This document shows, piece by piece, positions 46,774 to 54,991 of a DNA stretch of 64,000 nt. Source of the stretch: Oleiagrimonas sp. C23AA (GTDB lineage: Bacteria > Pseudomonadota > Gammaproteobacteria > Xanthomonadales > Rhodanobacteraceae); the NCBI RefSeq assembly GCF_011759385.1, contig NZ_JAARLY010000010.1, forward strand, positions 1 through 64,000, read 5' to 3'. The notes under the pieces are model-generated. The model made no database searches and was not told where the DNA came from. It was given only the letters and a program-made list of their open reading frames with translations. Both the position numbers and the translations under genes were made by a program. Each line of letters begins with the position of its first letter. The stretch's first letter is position 1.

Positions 46774-48081
46774 TCACAAGGCCTTTAGTTGCAACGCGGG
46801 GGCCACCCGGGCAGCACGCCAGGCTGGCAACACACCGGCACATAGACTGGCGACCACGGCAGCCGCGATCGTCAGGCCGAGCATGCCCACGTCCATCTGT
46901 GCCAGATGCGCGTAATCGTCCGGGCGCTGGCGCACACTCCACAGACCCAGCTCTGCCAGCAGCAAGCCCAACGCACCGCCCAGCACGCCCACCGCCGCCG
47001 ATTCGATACAGAACTGCGCAAAGATGTCGCGCCGCCGTGCGCCCAGCGCACGGCGCACGCTGATCTCCCCCGCTCGGCGCAGAAATTTGGCCAGCAGCAA
47101 GGCCACGATATTGACCAGGCACACCAGCAAAAACGCCATGGCCAATCCAGCCTGCATGCTCACATCACCCGGCACGATATGCCGCGCCGCCAGCCAGCCC
47201 ATCAGGCTGTAAAGCCGGGCAGCCTTTTCCGGTGAACGCTCGAAGCGACCGGCCGCCTTTTGCTGCGCCGCGTAGTTGTGCAGGAAACGCCGATAAGCGG
47301 CCACCTGCACCGGGGTATCCAGCTGCACCCAGAACTGCAGCCAGCTCATGGTGGCGCTTTTGGGACCGATGCCATCCTTGCCCCAACCGCTTTGATTACC
47401 GCTGACGCGAAGGCCAAGGCTGACTGCCGTGGACAGCGGCACGAAGTAGTCATCCGCGCCCTTGTAGCGCTGGGCCGAATCATCCACGTAGAACATGGGT
47501 CGCGGCGCCCAGTCGCGCACCACGCCGACCACGCGATAATCGTGACTATCCAGATGCAGACTGCGCCCGACCACCTGGTTCGAGCCGAAGACACGCCGGG
47601 CCAGGCCTTGACTGATCACCACCACCTGCGCCGCCGAACTGCCGTCAGCAGACGACCACGAAGCGCCATCGACAAAGTGCAGCCCGAACATGGCAAAAAA
47701 GCCCCGAGTGGTCATGCGCCCCTGAGCCCGGAACGGACGGCGGTTACCACCGGGCATCACCAACGCACGGGTACCGGCCATGGCGGCCTGCTGTGCACCC
47801 TTGCCGGCCTGCAATAGCGCCATGGCGTCGGGCCAAGTGAGATTGATGGAAGGGTCGGGCCCAAGGCCGTTGTTGGTGTAGCTGCGCGGCAAGGGGTTGA
47901 GGTATGGCCGAAACAGCTGCGCGCTCCGCCCCGGCAAGGGATCGGCATCCATCACGTGCAACACGGTGAGCATGGTCATGCTGGCGCCGATACCCAGCCC
48001 GATGGCCAACACCATCAGACCGCTCATCACCGGATGCCGACGCAGGCTGCGCCAGGCCAGTTGCAGGTAATACCTCAACAC
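46774..48081 (-). CDS. ABC permease, FtsX/MacB-type long subunit, module 7 (lacks the cysteine pair)
   Basis: 435 aa starting with GTG at 48081, after AAGGAGGG. N-terminus MLRYYLQLAWRSLRRHP and GIGASMTMLTVLHVMDADPLPGRS. Periplasmic LARRVFGSNQVVG and RDWAPRPMFYVDD. In the loop where the other long subunits have two Cys it reads NQSGWGKDGIGPKSATMSW, with none. Coupling segment FLRRAGEISVRRALGARRRDIFAQ; ends LPAWRAARVAPALQLKAL. Its leader resembles that of module 6, and a palindromic element lies in the 118-bp spacer before it. Confidence 0.92.
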   Translation of the reverse strand: MLRYYLQLAWRSLRRHPVMSGLMVLAIGLGIGASMTMLTVLHVMDADPLPGRSAQLFRPYLNPLPRSYTNNGLGPDPSINLTWPDAMALLQAGKGAQQAAMAGTRALVMPGGNRRPFRAQGRMTTRGFFAMFGLHFVDGASWSSADGSSAAQVVVISQGLARRVFGSNQVVGRSLHLDSHDYRVVGVVRDWAPRPMFYVDDSAQRYKGADDYFVPLSTAVSLGLRVSGNQSGWGKDGIGPKSATMSWLQFWVQLDTPVQVAAYRRFLHNYAAQQKAAGRFERSPEKAARLYSLMGWLAARHIVPGDVSMQAGLAMAFLLVCLVNIVALLLAKFLRRAGEISVRRALGARRRDIFAQFCIESAAVGVLGGALGLLLAELGLWSVRQRPDDYAHLAQMDVGMLGLTIAAAVVASLCAGVLPAWRAARVAPALQLKAL

Positions 48082-48154
48082 TCGTGACCCTCCTTGATGT
48101 CGTCCTCTGCCTTACGGGAGAGATTGAGAGGCCGTAAGCGGTGCCGCCCGCCTT

Positions 48155-48193
48155 TACCCCTCCCCAGCCCTCCCCTGCAAGCAAGGGAGGGAG
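48155..48193. repeat. GC-rich palindromic element in the module 6/7 spacer
   Basis: ACCCCTCCCCAG then CCCTCCCCTGCAAGCAAGGG and AGGGAG. Hairpin arms CCCTCCCxTGC / GCAxGGGAGGG. No T-run follows on the transcribed strand, so it is not a classical terminator. Ends 6 bp from the stop of the module 6 short subunit. Confidence 0.85.
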
Positions 48194-48199
48194 TGATAC

Positions 48200-49414
48200 T
48201 CAACTGCCTCGCGTGGCCACCACCGGCGGTACGCGCGAAGCGCGCCAGGCAGGGCCGAGCACCGACAGCTGTCCGAGCACGCACAGCAACACCGCGCCCA
48301 CCGGTAGATAACCCAGCGAGAGGCGCGGCAATTCGTAGTGCTTCATCAGCCACAGGTTCAACAGCACCGCGCCAGCTGCGCCAAGCAGGGCCCCCACACT
48401 AACGATCAGCAGGTTCTCCGCGTGGAAATAACCCAGAATGTCGCGCTGTCTGGCACCTACCGCACGACGAATGCCGATCTGCCGCGTGCGCTGCTGTACC
48501 CAGAAACTGGAAAGACCCACCACTCCCAGTGCGGAGACCGCCAGCAAGCAGGCCACCACCGCCACCAGTAGCCAAATGACCGAACGATCGTCATGGAAAT
48601 ACGCTTGCACGATATCGGTATAGGCACGCGCCTTGACCATGCGTGCCGGATCGATGGCCAGTAGCGCCTTGCGCGCGGCGGCGATCACCCGGCCACGCTG
48701 CGCGGGATCGGTGCGCAGCACATAACGACCACCCTCCACCGAGGCAACTGGCAGAAGGAAATTGCGCTCCGATCCATGGGCAGGATCGATCGAGGCGTTG
48801 AGCAGGTGATCGACCACACCGATAACCTGCACCGGGTATTTGCCACCCTGGCCAAGGTATAAGCGCTGGCCCAGCGGATTCTTTCCCGGCCACAAGGACT
48901 CGGCGAAAGCCTTGGGCACAATGGCCACCGACGGCGGGGCATCGCCCTTGAACATGTTGTAATCGACGAACTCATCGGGCCGAAAGCCGCGACCGGAGGC
49001 CAGCTTCAGGCCCAGTGTCTTCATCACGCCAGGTGTAGCGACGTAGCTGATGACGTTATTCACCGTAGACGACTTGTCTCCCGGCGCGCGCCACAGGCTT
49101 GTGGCCCAGAAACCATTCGACAGCGGCAAGGTATTGACCACACTGGCCGAAGTGACGCCGGCGATACCACGCAGGGCGGCCAGGTCGCTGGCCTGCGTGC
49201 CCCGGTGGCTGGTGCCTATGTCCAGGTCGCTGGCCGTTACCACCACCAGCGAGCGGTTATCCAGCCCGGTGTCATAGCGCATGGTGCTCAGGGTGTGTCC
49301 GATCACGAACACCGCATTGGTCACAATGGCGCAGGCCAGTGCAATCTCCAGGATCACCAGCGCCACGGTGGTCTTGTGATGCTTGAGAGCGGAAACAACC
49401 GGTGGCAACGACAT
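48200..49414 (-). CDS. ABC permease, FtsX/MacB-type short subunit, module 6
   Basis: 404 aa. Helix 1 about residues 15-40 (IALACAIVTNAVFVIG); periplasmic MacB_PCD-like domain about 42-278 with FAESLWPGKNPLG and VQVIGVVDHLL; helix 2 about 280-305; coupling segment QIGIRRAVGARQRDILGYFHAENLLI; helices 3 and 4 from about 340 on; C-terminus GPAWRASRVPPVVATRGS. No periplasmic Cys. Starts 9 bp after its long partner with a GAGGAGC ribosome site overlapping the partner's stop. Confidence 0.92.
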   Translation of the reverse strand: MSLPPVVSALKHHKTTVALVILEIALACAIVTNAVFVIGHTLSTMRYDTGLDNRSLVVVTASDLDIGTSHRGTQASDLAALRGIAGVTSASVVNTLPLSNGFWATSLWRAPGDKSSTVNNVISYVATPGVMKTLGLKLASGRGFRPDEFVDYNMFKGDAPPSVAIVPKAFAESLWPGKNPLGQRLYLGQGGKYPVQVIGVVDHLLNASIDPAHGSERNFLLPVASVEGGRYVLRTDPAQRGRVIAAARKALLAIDPARMVKARAYTDIVQAYFHDDRSVIWLLVAVVACLLAVSALGVVGLSSFWVQQRTRQIGIRRAVGARQRDILGYFHAENLLIVSVGALLGAAGAVLLNLWLMKHYELPRLSLGYLPVGAVLLCVLGQLSVLGPAWRASRVPPVVATRGS

Positions 49415-49423
49415 ATCAGCTCC

Positions 49424-50725
49424 TCACTGCAACTTGAGCGCACGGGCCGGCTGCAATTGGCAGGCGCGCCAGGCAGGAAACACCGCGGCCAGGACCGCAG
49501 CCACCACAGCGGCACAGATCGTGGCGATCAACATGGTCAGATCAAGATGCGCCGCACTCGCGTAGGCCACCGGTTGCTGTCGCACCATCCACAACCCGCC
49601 CCAGGCCAGCGCCAGACCCGCCGCACCTCCACCGCCTCCCAACAGCGCGGCTTCGGCCAGCAATTGTGCAAACACCGATCCGCGCGTGGCTCCCATCGCG
49701 CGACGCACGCCCAGTTCGCCGGAACGGCGCAGGAAACGCACCAGCAGCAAAGCCATCGTATTGACCAGACAGACCAGCAAGAACCCAAGCGCCAGCAGCG
49801 TCTGCATCTGCACCGCGCCGGGAATCACATGGTTGTAGGCCAGCCAGCCCATCAGGTCGTGCAGGCCGACATTCGGCGGCCGCTGGTAGCGACCGGTCTC
49901 CTTCTGCGAGCGTGAATAATTGACCAGGTACTGCCGGTAGGCCACGACCTGAGCGGGCGTATCCAGGCGCACCCAGTATTGAAGCCAGACACATGGGGCC
50001 TGGCGCATATCCTGACTGAAGTCGAACCGGCCCCAGCACTCCAGTGCACCGGACCAACCCTGCTTGAGCGCAATCGCCGTCTGCAGGGGCAGGAAAACGC
50101 CGGCCGCGTCGGCATAGGCTCCCTGATTGATATCGTAAAAATGCGGCGTCGGATTCCAGTCGCCGATCACACCGACAATCCGGTAGGCGTTCCTGCCCAG
50201 ATGCAGCAGCTTGCCCACGGCGCGGTCGGCTCCGTACAGCTTGTCGGCCAGCTTCCGGTCGATCACGGCGACCTGGGCCTGATTCTGGTCGTCTGCGGCT
50301 GTCCACCCACTTCCGTGCAGGAAGGGCACATGAAACATGCCGAAGAAGTCTGCAGTGGCAAAGCGCGCCTGCGCCGAAAAGGCATGACTGGCACCACTGG
50401 TGGGAATAACCGTCACCTGGCCACTGGCCATGGCCGCCTGTTGCACGCCCTTGTGCTCGCGAAGCAGATTCATGGCATCAGGCCAGCTCATCTGGGAAGG
50501 CGGCTTGACGTCCTCGGCGTCGCCCTCCATGCCGCGTGGATCAAGCTGCGGCACATATAGATGAGCACTGGCCTGAGGCAGCGGATCGGCACTCATCACA
50601 TGCAGCACGGTGAGCATCGTCATGCTGGCGCCGATACCCAGGCCGACAGCCAGCATCATCAGCACACTCAACATTCGGCTTGAACGCAGGCTGCGCCAGG
50701 CCAGTTGCAGGTAATACCTCAACAT
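49424..50725 (-). CDS. ABC permease, FtsX/MacB-type long subunit, module 6
   Basis: 433 aa; ATG 50725 six bases after AAGGAGGG. N-terminus MLRYYLQLAWRSLRSSR, identical to module 7 for 14 residues. GIGASMTMLTVLHVMSADPLPQAS; periplasmic LADKLYGADRAVG; cysteine pair LEC and APCVWLQYW with 14 residues between. Coupling segment FLRRSGELGVRRAMGATRGSVFAQ; ends FPAWRACQLQPARALKLQ. It follows the longest spacer of the array (418 bp), which holds repeats and a probable gene remnant. Confidence 0.92.
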   Translation of the reverse strand: MLRYYLQLAWRSLRSSRMLSVLMMLAVGLGIGASMTMLTVLHVMSADPLPQASAHLYVPQLDPRGMEGDAEDVKPPSQMSWPDAMNLLREHKGVQQAAMASGQVTVIPTSGASHAFSAQARFATADFFGMFHVPFLHGSGWTAADDQNQAQVAVIDRKLADKLYGADRAVGKLLHLGRNAYRIVGVIGDWNPTPHFYDINQGAYADAAGVFLPLQTAIALKQGWSGALECWGRFDFSQDMRQAPCVWLQYWVRLDTPAQVVAYRQYLVNYSRSQKETGRYQRPPNVGLHDLMGWLAYNHVIPGAVQMQTLLALGFLLVCLVNTMALLLVRFLRRSGELGVRRAMGATRGSVFAQLLAEAALLGGGGGAAGLALAWGGLWMVRQQPVAYASAAHLDLTMLIATICAAVVAAVLAAVFPAWRACQLQPARALKLQ

Positions 50726-50800
50726 GCGTCGCCCTCCTTGACGCCTTCCTCTGCGTTCAGGGGGAGTTTTTCAGGGGGTATGCGCCTGCCATATGCCTTA

Positions 50801-50838
50801 ACCCCTCCCCGCCCCTCCCCTGCAAGCGGGGGAGGGAG
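50801..50838. repeat. GC-rich palindromic element (left copy, module 5/6 spacer)
   Basis: ACCCCTCCCCGCCCCTCCCC then TGCAAGCGGGGGAGGGAG. Same family and orientation as the elements at 48155 and 58991; part of the duplicated 80-bp block. Confidence 0.85.
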
Positions 50839-50876
50839 ATGTCCCACGGCGCCTCGCGGTTGCGTATGGATGGCCA

Positions 50877-50937
50877 TCATGCGTTCGGTATCGCCACGGC
50901 CAGTGACGCGCGCAAGAGGGACAGCGCAGAGTCCCGC
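50877..50937 (-). pseudogene. Possible eroded 3' end of another short permease gene
   Basis: Aligned without gaps on the stop codon, 50874-50934 matches the 3' end of the module 5 short-subunit gene (51141-51201) at 38 of 61 bases by my hand count. The translated end reads LLRASLAVAIPNA, against LRASRVPPVVATRSV in live copies. It sits behind a duplicated copy of the normal downstream palindrome and leader. Reading: remains of a deleted tenth module. Chance similarity in GC-rich DNA is the alternative. Confidence 0.42.
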
Positions 50938-51009
50938 GCGATTGGCACCCATGGACCACGCTGGCACCAAAGCACGCGCTCCAGGTCGCCACTCCGGTGT
51001 GGTTGAACG

Positions 51010-51103
51010 CCTCCCCCCGCTTGCGGGGGCAGGCTGGGCGGGGGTGAAATACGCGCCACAAGCCTTCACCGCCCCCCGCCCCTCCCCTGCAAGCAGGGGA
51101 GGA
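51010..51103. repeat. Two opposed GC-rich palindromic elements (module 5/6 spacer)
   Basis: CCTCCCCCCGCTTGCGGGGG then CAGGCTGGGCGGGGGT (51010-51045), and CGCCCCTCCCCTGCAAGCAG then GGGAGG (to 51103). The opposed arrangement mirrors the pair at 40168-40275. Confidence 0.82.
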
Positions 51104-51143
51104 AGATGTCCCACGGCGCCTGGCGCTTGCGTACGGATGACCA

Positions 51144-52370
51144 TCACACGCTCCTTGTTGCCACCACCGGCGGCACGCGCGAGGCGCGCAGTGCCGGCCC
51201 CAACACCGCCAGTTGGCCAAGCAACGCCAGCGCGATGGCGCCCACTGGCAAATAGAACCAGGGCATGCGTGGTACGTCGTAATGCATGGTCAACCAGAGG
51301 TTGATGCCGTAAGCCGCAGCCATGCCCAGCACGATGCCGCCGCAACTGAGCAACAGGTTCTCGGTCTGGAAGTAGCGCAGAATGTCGATGGCCCGAGCGC
51401 CCAATGCGCGTCGCACGCCAATCTGCCGGCGGCGCTGGCTGACCCAGAAGCTGCTCAGGCCAATGATGCCAACCGCCGTTACCGCCAGCATGATCGCGGC
51501 CACCAGCACCAGCATGGCAATCATGTTGCGCGCATCGTCGAAATAGCCGGCCCGCACTTTGGCGTAGGTTTTGGCACTGATGACCGCCTGCGGCTGCAGG
51601 CGCTGCAAGGTCGCCATGGCTTCCCGCATCACCCGCGCCTGCTCGTTGGGACGGCTGCGAATCAGATAGGTGTCGAACTCGCTGTTGGGTGCGCCGGGAA
51701 ACACGATGGTGTGATAACGCGTGTTCGGACCGAGGCCGGACAGGCTTGGCGCGGCCAGATCGGCCAGCACGCCCACCACGGTGTAGTGCGTGTGCCCCAG
51801 GCTGTAAATCGTCTTGCCCAGCGCCGACTGGCCCGGCCATAGCGTTTGCGCGAAAGACTGACTGATCAGCACGACCGACGCCTGGGATTGATAATCGCTG
51901 CGTATACCCGCGCCGATGTAGTCCTCATCGCGAAACAGACGTCCGGCCACCAGCCTTACACCCAGAGTATCCAGTGCACCGCGACCGGCGATATAGACGG
52001 CCGTACTCGATGCCTTCTGGCGCATGTCGGTACTGTCGAACGGCGTGGTGCCGGTGGCCGTCACCCACATGCTGTTGGACAGCGGCACGCCGGTGATCAT
52101 ACCGGCGGACCTGACACCGCCGATGCCGTGCAGCGCCGCGAGATTTCGCGGGATATCCGCCGCCGCCCGGTCGCCATCGTTGCCGTTGACGGTGACCAGG
52201 CTCAAACCCGGTTCTTCAATGCCACTGTTGACGCCAAGGTCGGACCAGCGGGTCGCGATCATCGACACCGCGTTGCACAGCACGGCGCAAGCCAGCGCAA
52301 TTTCCAGCACCAGCAAGAACACCGGCAGGCGATGTTTGCGCAGGCTGGCCAGAATGGGACGAATGTTCAT
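51144..52370 (-). CDS. ABC permease, FtsX/MacB-type short subunit, module 5
   Basis: 408 aa. Helix 1 IALACAVLCNAVSMI; periplasmic FAQTLWPGQSALG and YTVVGVLADL; coupling segment QIGVRRALGARAIDILRYFQTENLLL; C-terminus GPALRASRVPPVVATRSV. Its last 44 bp including the stop (51142-51185) are identical to those of the module 4 short subunit (53762-53805). Starts 12 bp after its long partner, with GGGAGTG as ribosome site. No periplasmic Cys. Confidence 0.92.
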   Translation of the reverse strand: MNIRPILASLRKHRLPVFLLVLEIALACAVLCNAVSMIATRWSDLGVNSGIEEPGLSLVTVNGNDGDRAAADIPRNLAALHGIGGVRSAGMITGVPLSNSMWVTATGTTPFDSTDMRQKASSTAVYIAGRGALDTLGVRLVAGRLFRDEDYIGAGIRSDYQSQASVVLISQSFAQTLWPGQSALGKTIYSLGHTHYTVVGVLADLAAPSLSGLGPNTRYHTIVFPGAPNSEFDTYLIRSRPNEQARVMREAMATLQRLQPQAVISAKTYAKVRAGYFDDARNMIAMLVLVAAIMLAVTAVGIIGLSSFWVSQRRRQIGVRRALGARAIDILRYFQTENLLLSCGGIVLGMAAAYGINLWLTMHYDVPRMPWFYLPVGAIALALLGQLAVLGPALRASRVPPVVATRSV

Positions 52371-52382
52371 CAGGGCACTCCC

Positions 52383-53684
52383 TCAACCGGCCTTCAACTG
52401 CGGCGCCGGCGCCACCACGCACGCACGCCACGCCGGCAACAGCCCCGCCAGCAACGCCGCCGAGACGGCCACCACGAACGTGAACGCGAACATCAAAGGG
52501 TCCAGATGCGCCAAGCTGGCATAGGACACCGGCTGATGACGCACGCCCCACAGTCCGATCTCCGCCAGCACCAGGCCCAGCACCCCGCCACTCAGGCCGA
52601 CGATGGCCGACTCGACCATGAACTGCGCGAAGATGGCCGCGCGACTGGCACCCAGCGCACGACGCGTACCAATTTCGCGACTGCGCCGCAGACATTTGGC
52701 CAGCAACAGGCCAATGGTGTTGACGATGCAGATCAACAAGAAGCCCAGCGCCATGCCGGTTTGCACGCGTACGTCATCGGGTACTGCCTGGCGATCATCC
52801 AGCCACTGGCGCATCGACATCAGCCGCGCATCCGGCCGATGCAATCGGCCCATGGCGATCTGTTGCTTGACGTAGCTATGCAGCATGGCGCGATAGTCAC
52901 GCTGCTGGGCAGACGAGGTCAGGCGCACCCAAAGCGTAAGCCACATGCACGGCGCCACACGCGGCTTGCTGAAATCGCCGCTGTCATAGCAGTTCATGGT
53001 GCTGGAATGCAGTCCATCATCGAGCGCGGCTTCCAGTGGCATGTACAACATGTCGCCCGCGCCATAGCCGCGTCCGCGCAAGGTCAAATCGTAAAAGCGC
53101 GGCTGTGGATCCCAGGGTGCCAGTACGCCGACGATGCGGTAGTCGTGTCCGGCCACGCGCAATGATTTGCCAACGCTGTTGGTGCCGCCAAACAGTTTGC
53201 GGTTGAGCGCGTCGGCAATCACCATCACGCGCTCGCGGCTGTCGTCCTGTGCCTGGCTCCAGCCACCTCCGTACTCGAACGGCGTATCGAAGGTGCCGAA
53301 AAAGCCATGCGTGGTCATCACCGTATCGGCGAAAAACGGATGCTCGCCATTTGCATGCGGCAGCAGCTTGGCGCGCGACGTGGTCAGCGTCACTTGTTGC
53401 GTAGCGCGGCTGGCATGCATCAACCCCATCGCATCGGCATAGCTCAGGTTTGGCGGTGGCTGGGTCTGGCCCGCCACGTAGCGATCCATGGGCCACGGGT
53501 CGACCTCTGGGTGAAACAGCTGCCCCTGACGGCTGGGCACCGGATCGCCGGAAAGCACACGCATCACCGTCAGCGTGGTCATGCTCGCGCCAATGCCCAC
53601 CGCCAGCGTCAACACCATAAGTGCAGTGAGCACGCGATGCTGTCTCAAGCTGAGCAAGGCCAGTTGCAGGTAGTACTTCAACAT
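52383..53684 (-). CDS. ABC permease, FtsX/MacB-type long subunit, module 5
   Basis: 433 aa from ATG 53684 after GGGAAGGTGAG. N-terminus MLKYYLQLALLSLRQHR; GIGASMTTLTVMRVLSGDPVP; periplasmic LNRKLFGGTNSVG and PWDPQPRFYDLTL; cysteine pair NCYDSGDF and APCMWLTLW (13 residues between). Coupling segment CLRRSREIGTRRALGASRAAIFAQ: Cys replaces the usual Phe of FLRR. Ends LPAWRACVVAPAPQLKAG. Preceded by a 79-bp spacer without a clear palindrome. Confidence 0.92.
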   Translation of the reverse strand: MLKYYLQLALLSLRQHRVLTALMVLTLAVGIGASMTTLTVMRVLSGDPVPSRQGQLFHPEVDPWPMDRYVAGQTQPPPNLSYADAMGLMHASRATQQVTLTTSRAKLLPHANGEHPFFADTVMTTHGFFGTFDTPFEYGGGWSQAQDDSRERVMVIADALNRKLFGGTNSVGKSLRVAGHDYRIVGVLAPWDPQPRFYDLTLRGRGYGAGDMLYMPLEAALDDGLHSSTMNCYDSGDFSKPRVAPCMWLTLWVRLTSSAQQRDYRAMLHSYVKQQIAMGRLHRPDARLMSMRQWLDDRQAVPDDVRVQTGMALGFLLICIVNTIGLLLAKCLRRSREIGTRRALGASRAAIFAQFMVESAIVGLSGGVLGLVLAEIGLWGVRHQPVSYASLAHLDPLMFAFTFVVAVSAALLAGLLPAWRACVVAPAPQLKAG

Positions 53685-53763
53685 GTCTCACCTTCCCGAT
53701 ATCCCCCCGCCGGCAAGAGAGAGAGGTCCATGCGCACTCCTCGTGCTTTCATCTTCGCCGTCA

Positions 53764-54990
53764 TCACACGCTCCTTGTTGCCACCACCGGCGGCACGCGC
53801 GAGGCACGCAACGCAGGGCCCAACACCGCCAGCTGACCAATCAACCACAGCGCGAGGGCACCGATGGGCAGGTAGGTCCACGGCAGGTGGGGCAACTCGT
53901 AGTGCTGCATCAGGAACAGGTTGATGCCCCACGCCAGCACCATGCCCAGCGCGATGCCGATGCTGGCGAGCAGGAAATTCTCGGTCTGGAAGTAGCGCAG
54001 GATGTGTGCCCGGGTGGCACCCAGAGCCCGGCGCACGCCGATGGTGCGCCGACGCTGCGCGACCCAGAAGCTGGCCAGCCCGATAATGCCCAGCGCGGTG
54101 ACGGTGAGCAGCGCCACGATCACGCCGAGAAGGGTCGCCGTCATGGCCCGATCATTGCGGAAGAAATCGGCACGCAACTGATCCAGTGTTTTCTTGGCCA
54201 GCACGATACGATTGGGATCCAGTTGCCGCAGCACCTTGCCGGCCGCGGCCATCACGCGATCCCGATCCTTGGGGTCGGTACGCAACAGGTACCGATTGGC
54301 GTTGTCCGAACTCATGCGCATGGGAAACACCATCGACCAATGCGCGGCAGCGTCGCCCAGCGACAGCGACGGGCGAATCAGCGCCTTGACCACACCCACC
54401 ACGCGCACGCCCACGCCGGCGAAATAGAACTGTTTGCCAAGGCCTGATTCACCTGGCCACAGCCGCTCGGCCAAGGCCTTGGTGATGATCACCGAGGGTG
54501 TGTGATTGCGCACCAGATCCAGGTTGTGCACCACCGCGTCGTAATCCAGATACTCATCGGCGCGGAAACGGCGCCCGGCGATCAGCTGCGCACCCAGGGT
54601 GTCGATCAGGTCTTCGCCCATGTATTGGGTGGCATTGACGGTGGCCAGCTTCTGCGTGGGCGTGAGGCGAATGCTGGTGTTGGACGAGCTGTTGGTAAAC
54701 GGCACCTGGCTGGCCAGAGTGGCCTGTTTGACACCCGGTATGCGGCGCAAGGCATCAAGGTCGGCCTGCGTGCGCGCCTTGGCGTCGGGCTGGATACCGA
54801 TATTGGCCACCTGCACCATCACCAGTTGATGCTCGGCCACGCCACTGGGAATGTGCATGCGCTCCAGCCGCTGGCTGATAAGGAACACCGCGTTGCACAC
54901 GATGGCGCAGGTCAATGCCATTTCCACGATCAGCAACATGGCGGTGATCTTGTGCCGGCGCAGGGTCGAGAGAATCGGTCCGATGTCCAT
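53764..54990 (-). CDS. ABC permease, FtsX/MacB-type short subunit, module 4
   Basis: 408 aa. Helix 1 MALTCAIVCNAVFLISQRL, then RMHIPSGVAEHQLV; periplasmic LAERLWPGESGLG and VRVVGVVKAL; coupling segment TIGVRRALGATRAHILRYFQTENFLL; C-terminus RASRVPPVVATRSV. The ATG at 54990 is a single base from the stop of its long partner (TGACATG), the tightest junction in the array and direct support for paired translation. Confidence 0.93.
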   Translation of the reverse strand: MDIGPILSTLRRHKITAMLLIVEMALTCAIVCNAVFLISQRLERMHIPSGVAEHQLVMVQVANIGIQPDAKARTQADLDALRRIPGVKQATLASQVPFTNSSSNTSIRLTPTQKLATVNATQYMGEDLIDTLGAQLIAGRRFRADEYLDYDAVVHNLDLVRNHTPSVIITKALAERLWPGESGLGKQFYFAGVGVRVVGVVKALIRPSLSLGDAAAHWSMVFPMRMSSDNANRYLLRTDPKDRDRVMAAAGKVLRQLDPNRIVLAKKTLDQLRADFFRNDRAMTATLLGVIVALLTVTALGIIGLASFWVAQRRRTIGVRRALGATRAHILRYFQTENFLLASIGIALGMVLAWGINLFLMQHYELPHLPWTYLPIGALALWLIGQLAVLGPALRASRVPPVVATRSV

Positions 54991-54991
54991 G

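Larger units (their letters stand above)
50726..51143. other. Long spacer between modules 5 and 6, with repeats and an eroded module end
   Basis: 418 bp without an intact gene. Holds three palindromic elements (50801-50838, 51010-51045 in opposite orientation, 51068-51103) and a direct repeat: about 80 bp at 50801-50883 is copied at 51068-51150, both copies including AGATGTCCCACGGCGCCT and a stop codon in the same context (CCATCA). The right copy leads into the live module 5 short subunit; the left copy leads into sequence resembling the 3' end of such a gene. Confidence 0.75.

Noticed and set aside
50719-51840. Long minus-strand open frame crossing the module 5/6 spacer
   Set aside because: It reads through the palindromes (repeated peptide LLAGEGRGAVKA-like) and an alternative frame of a real permease gene. 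A by-product of repeat composition.
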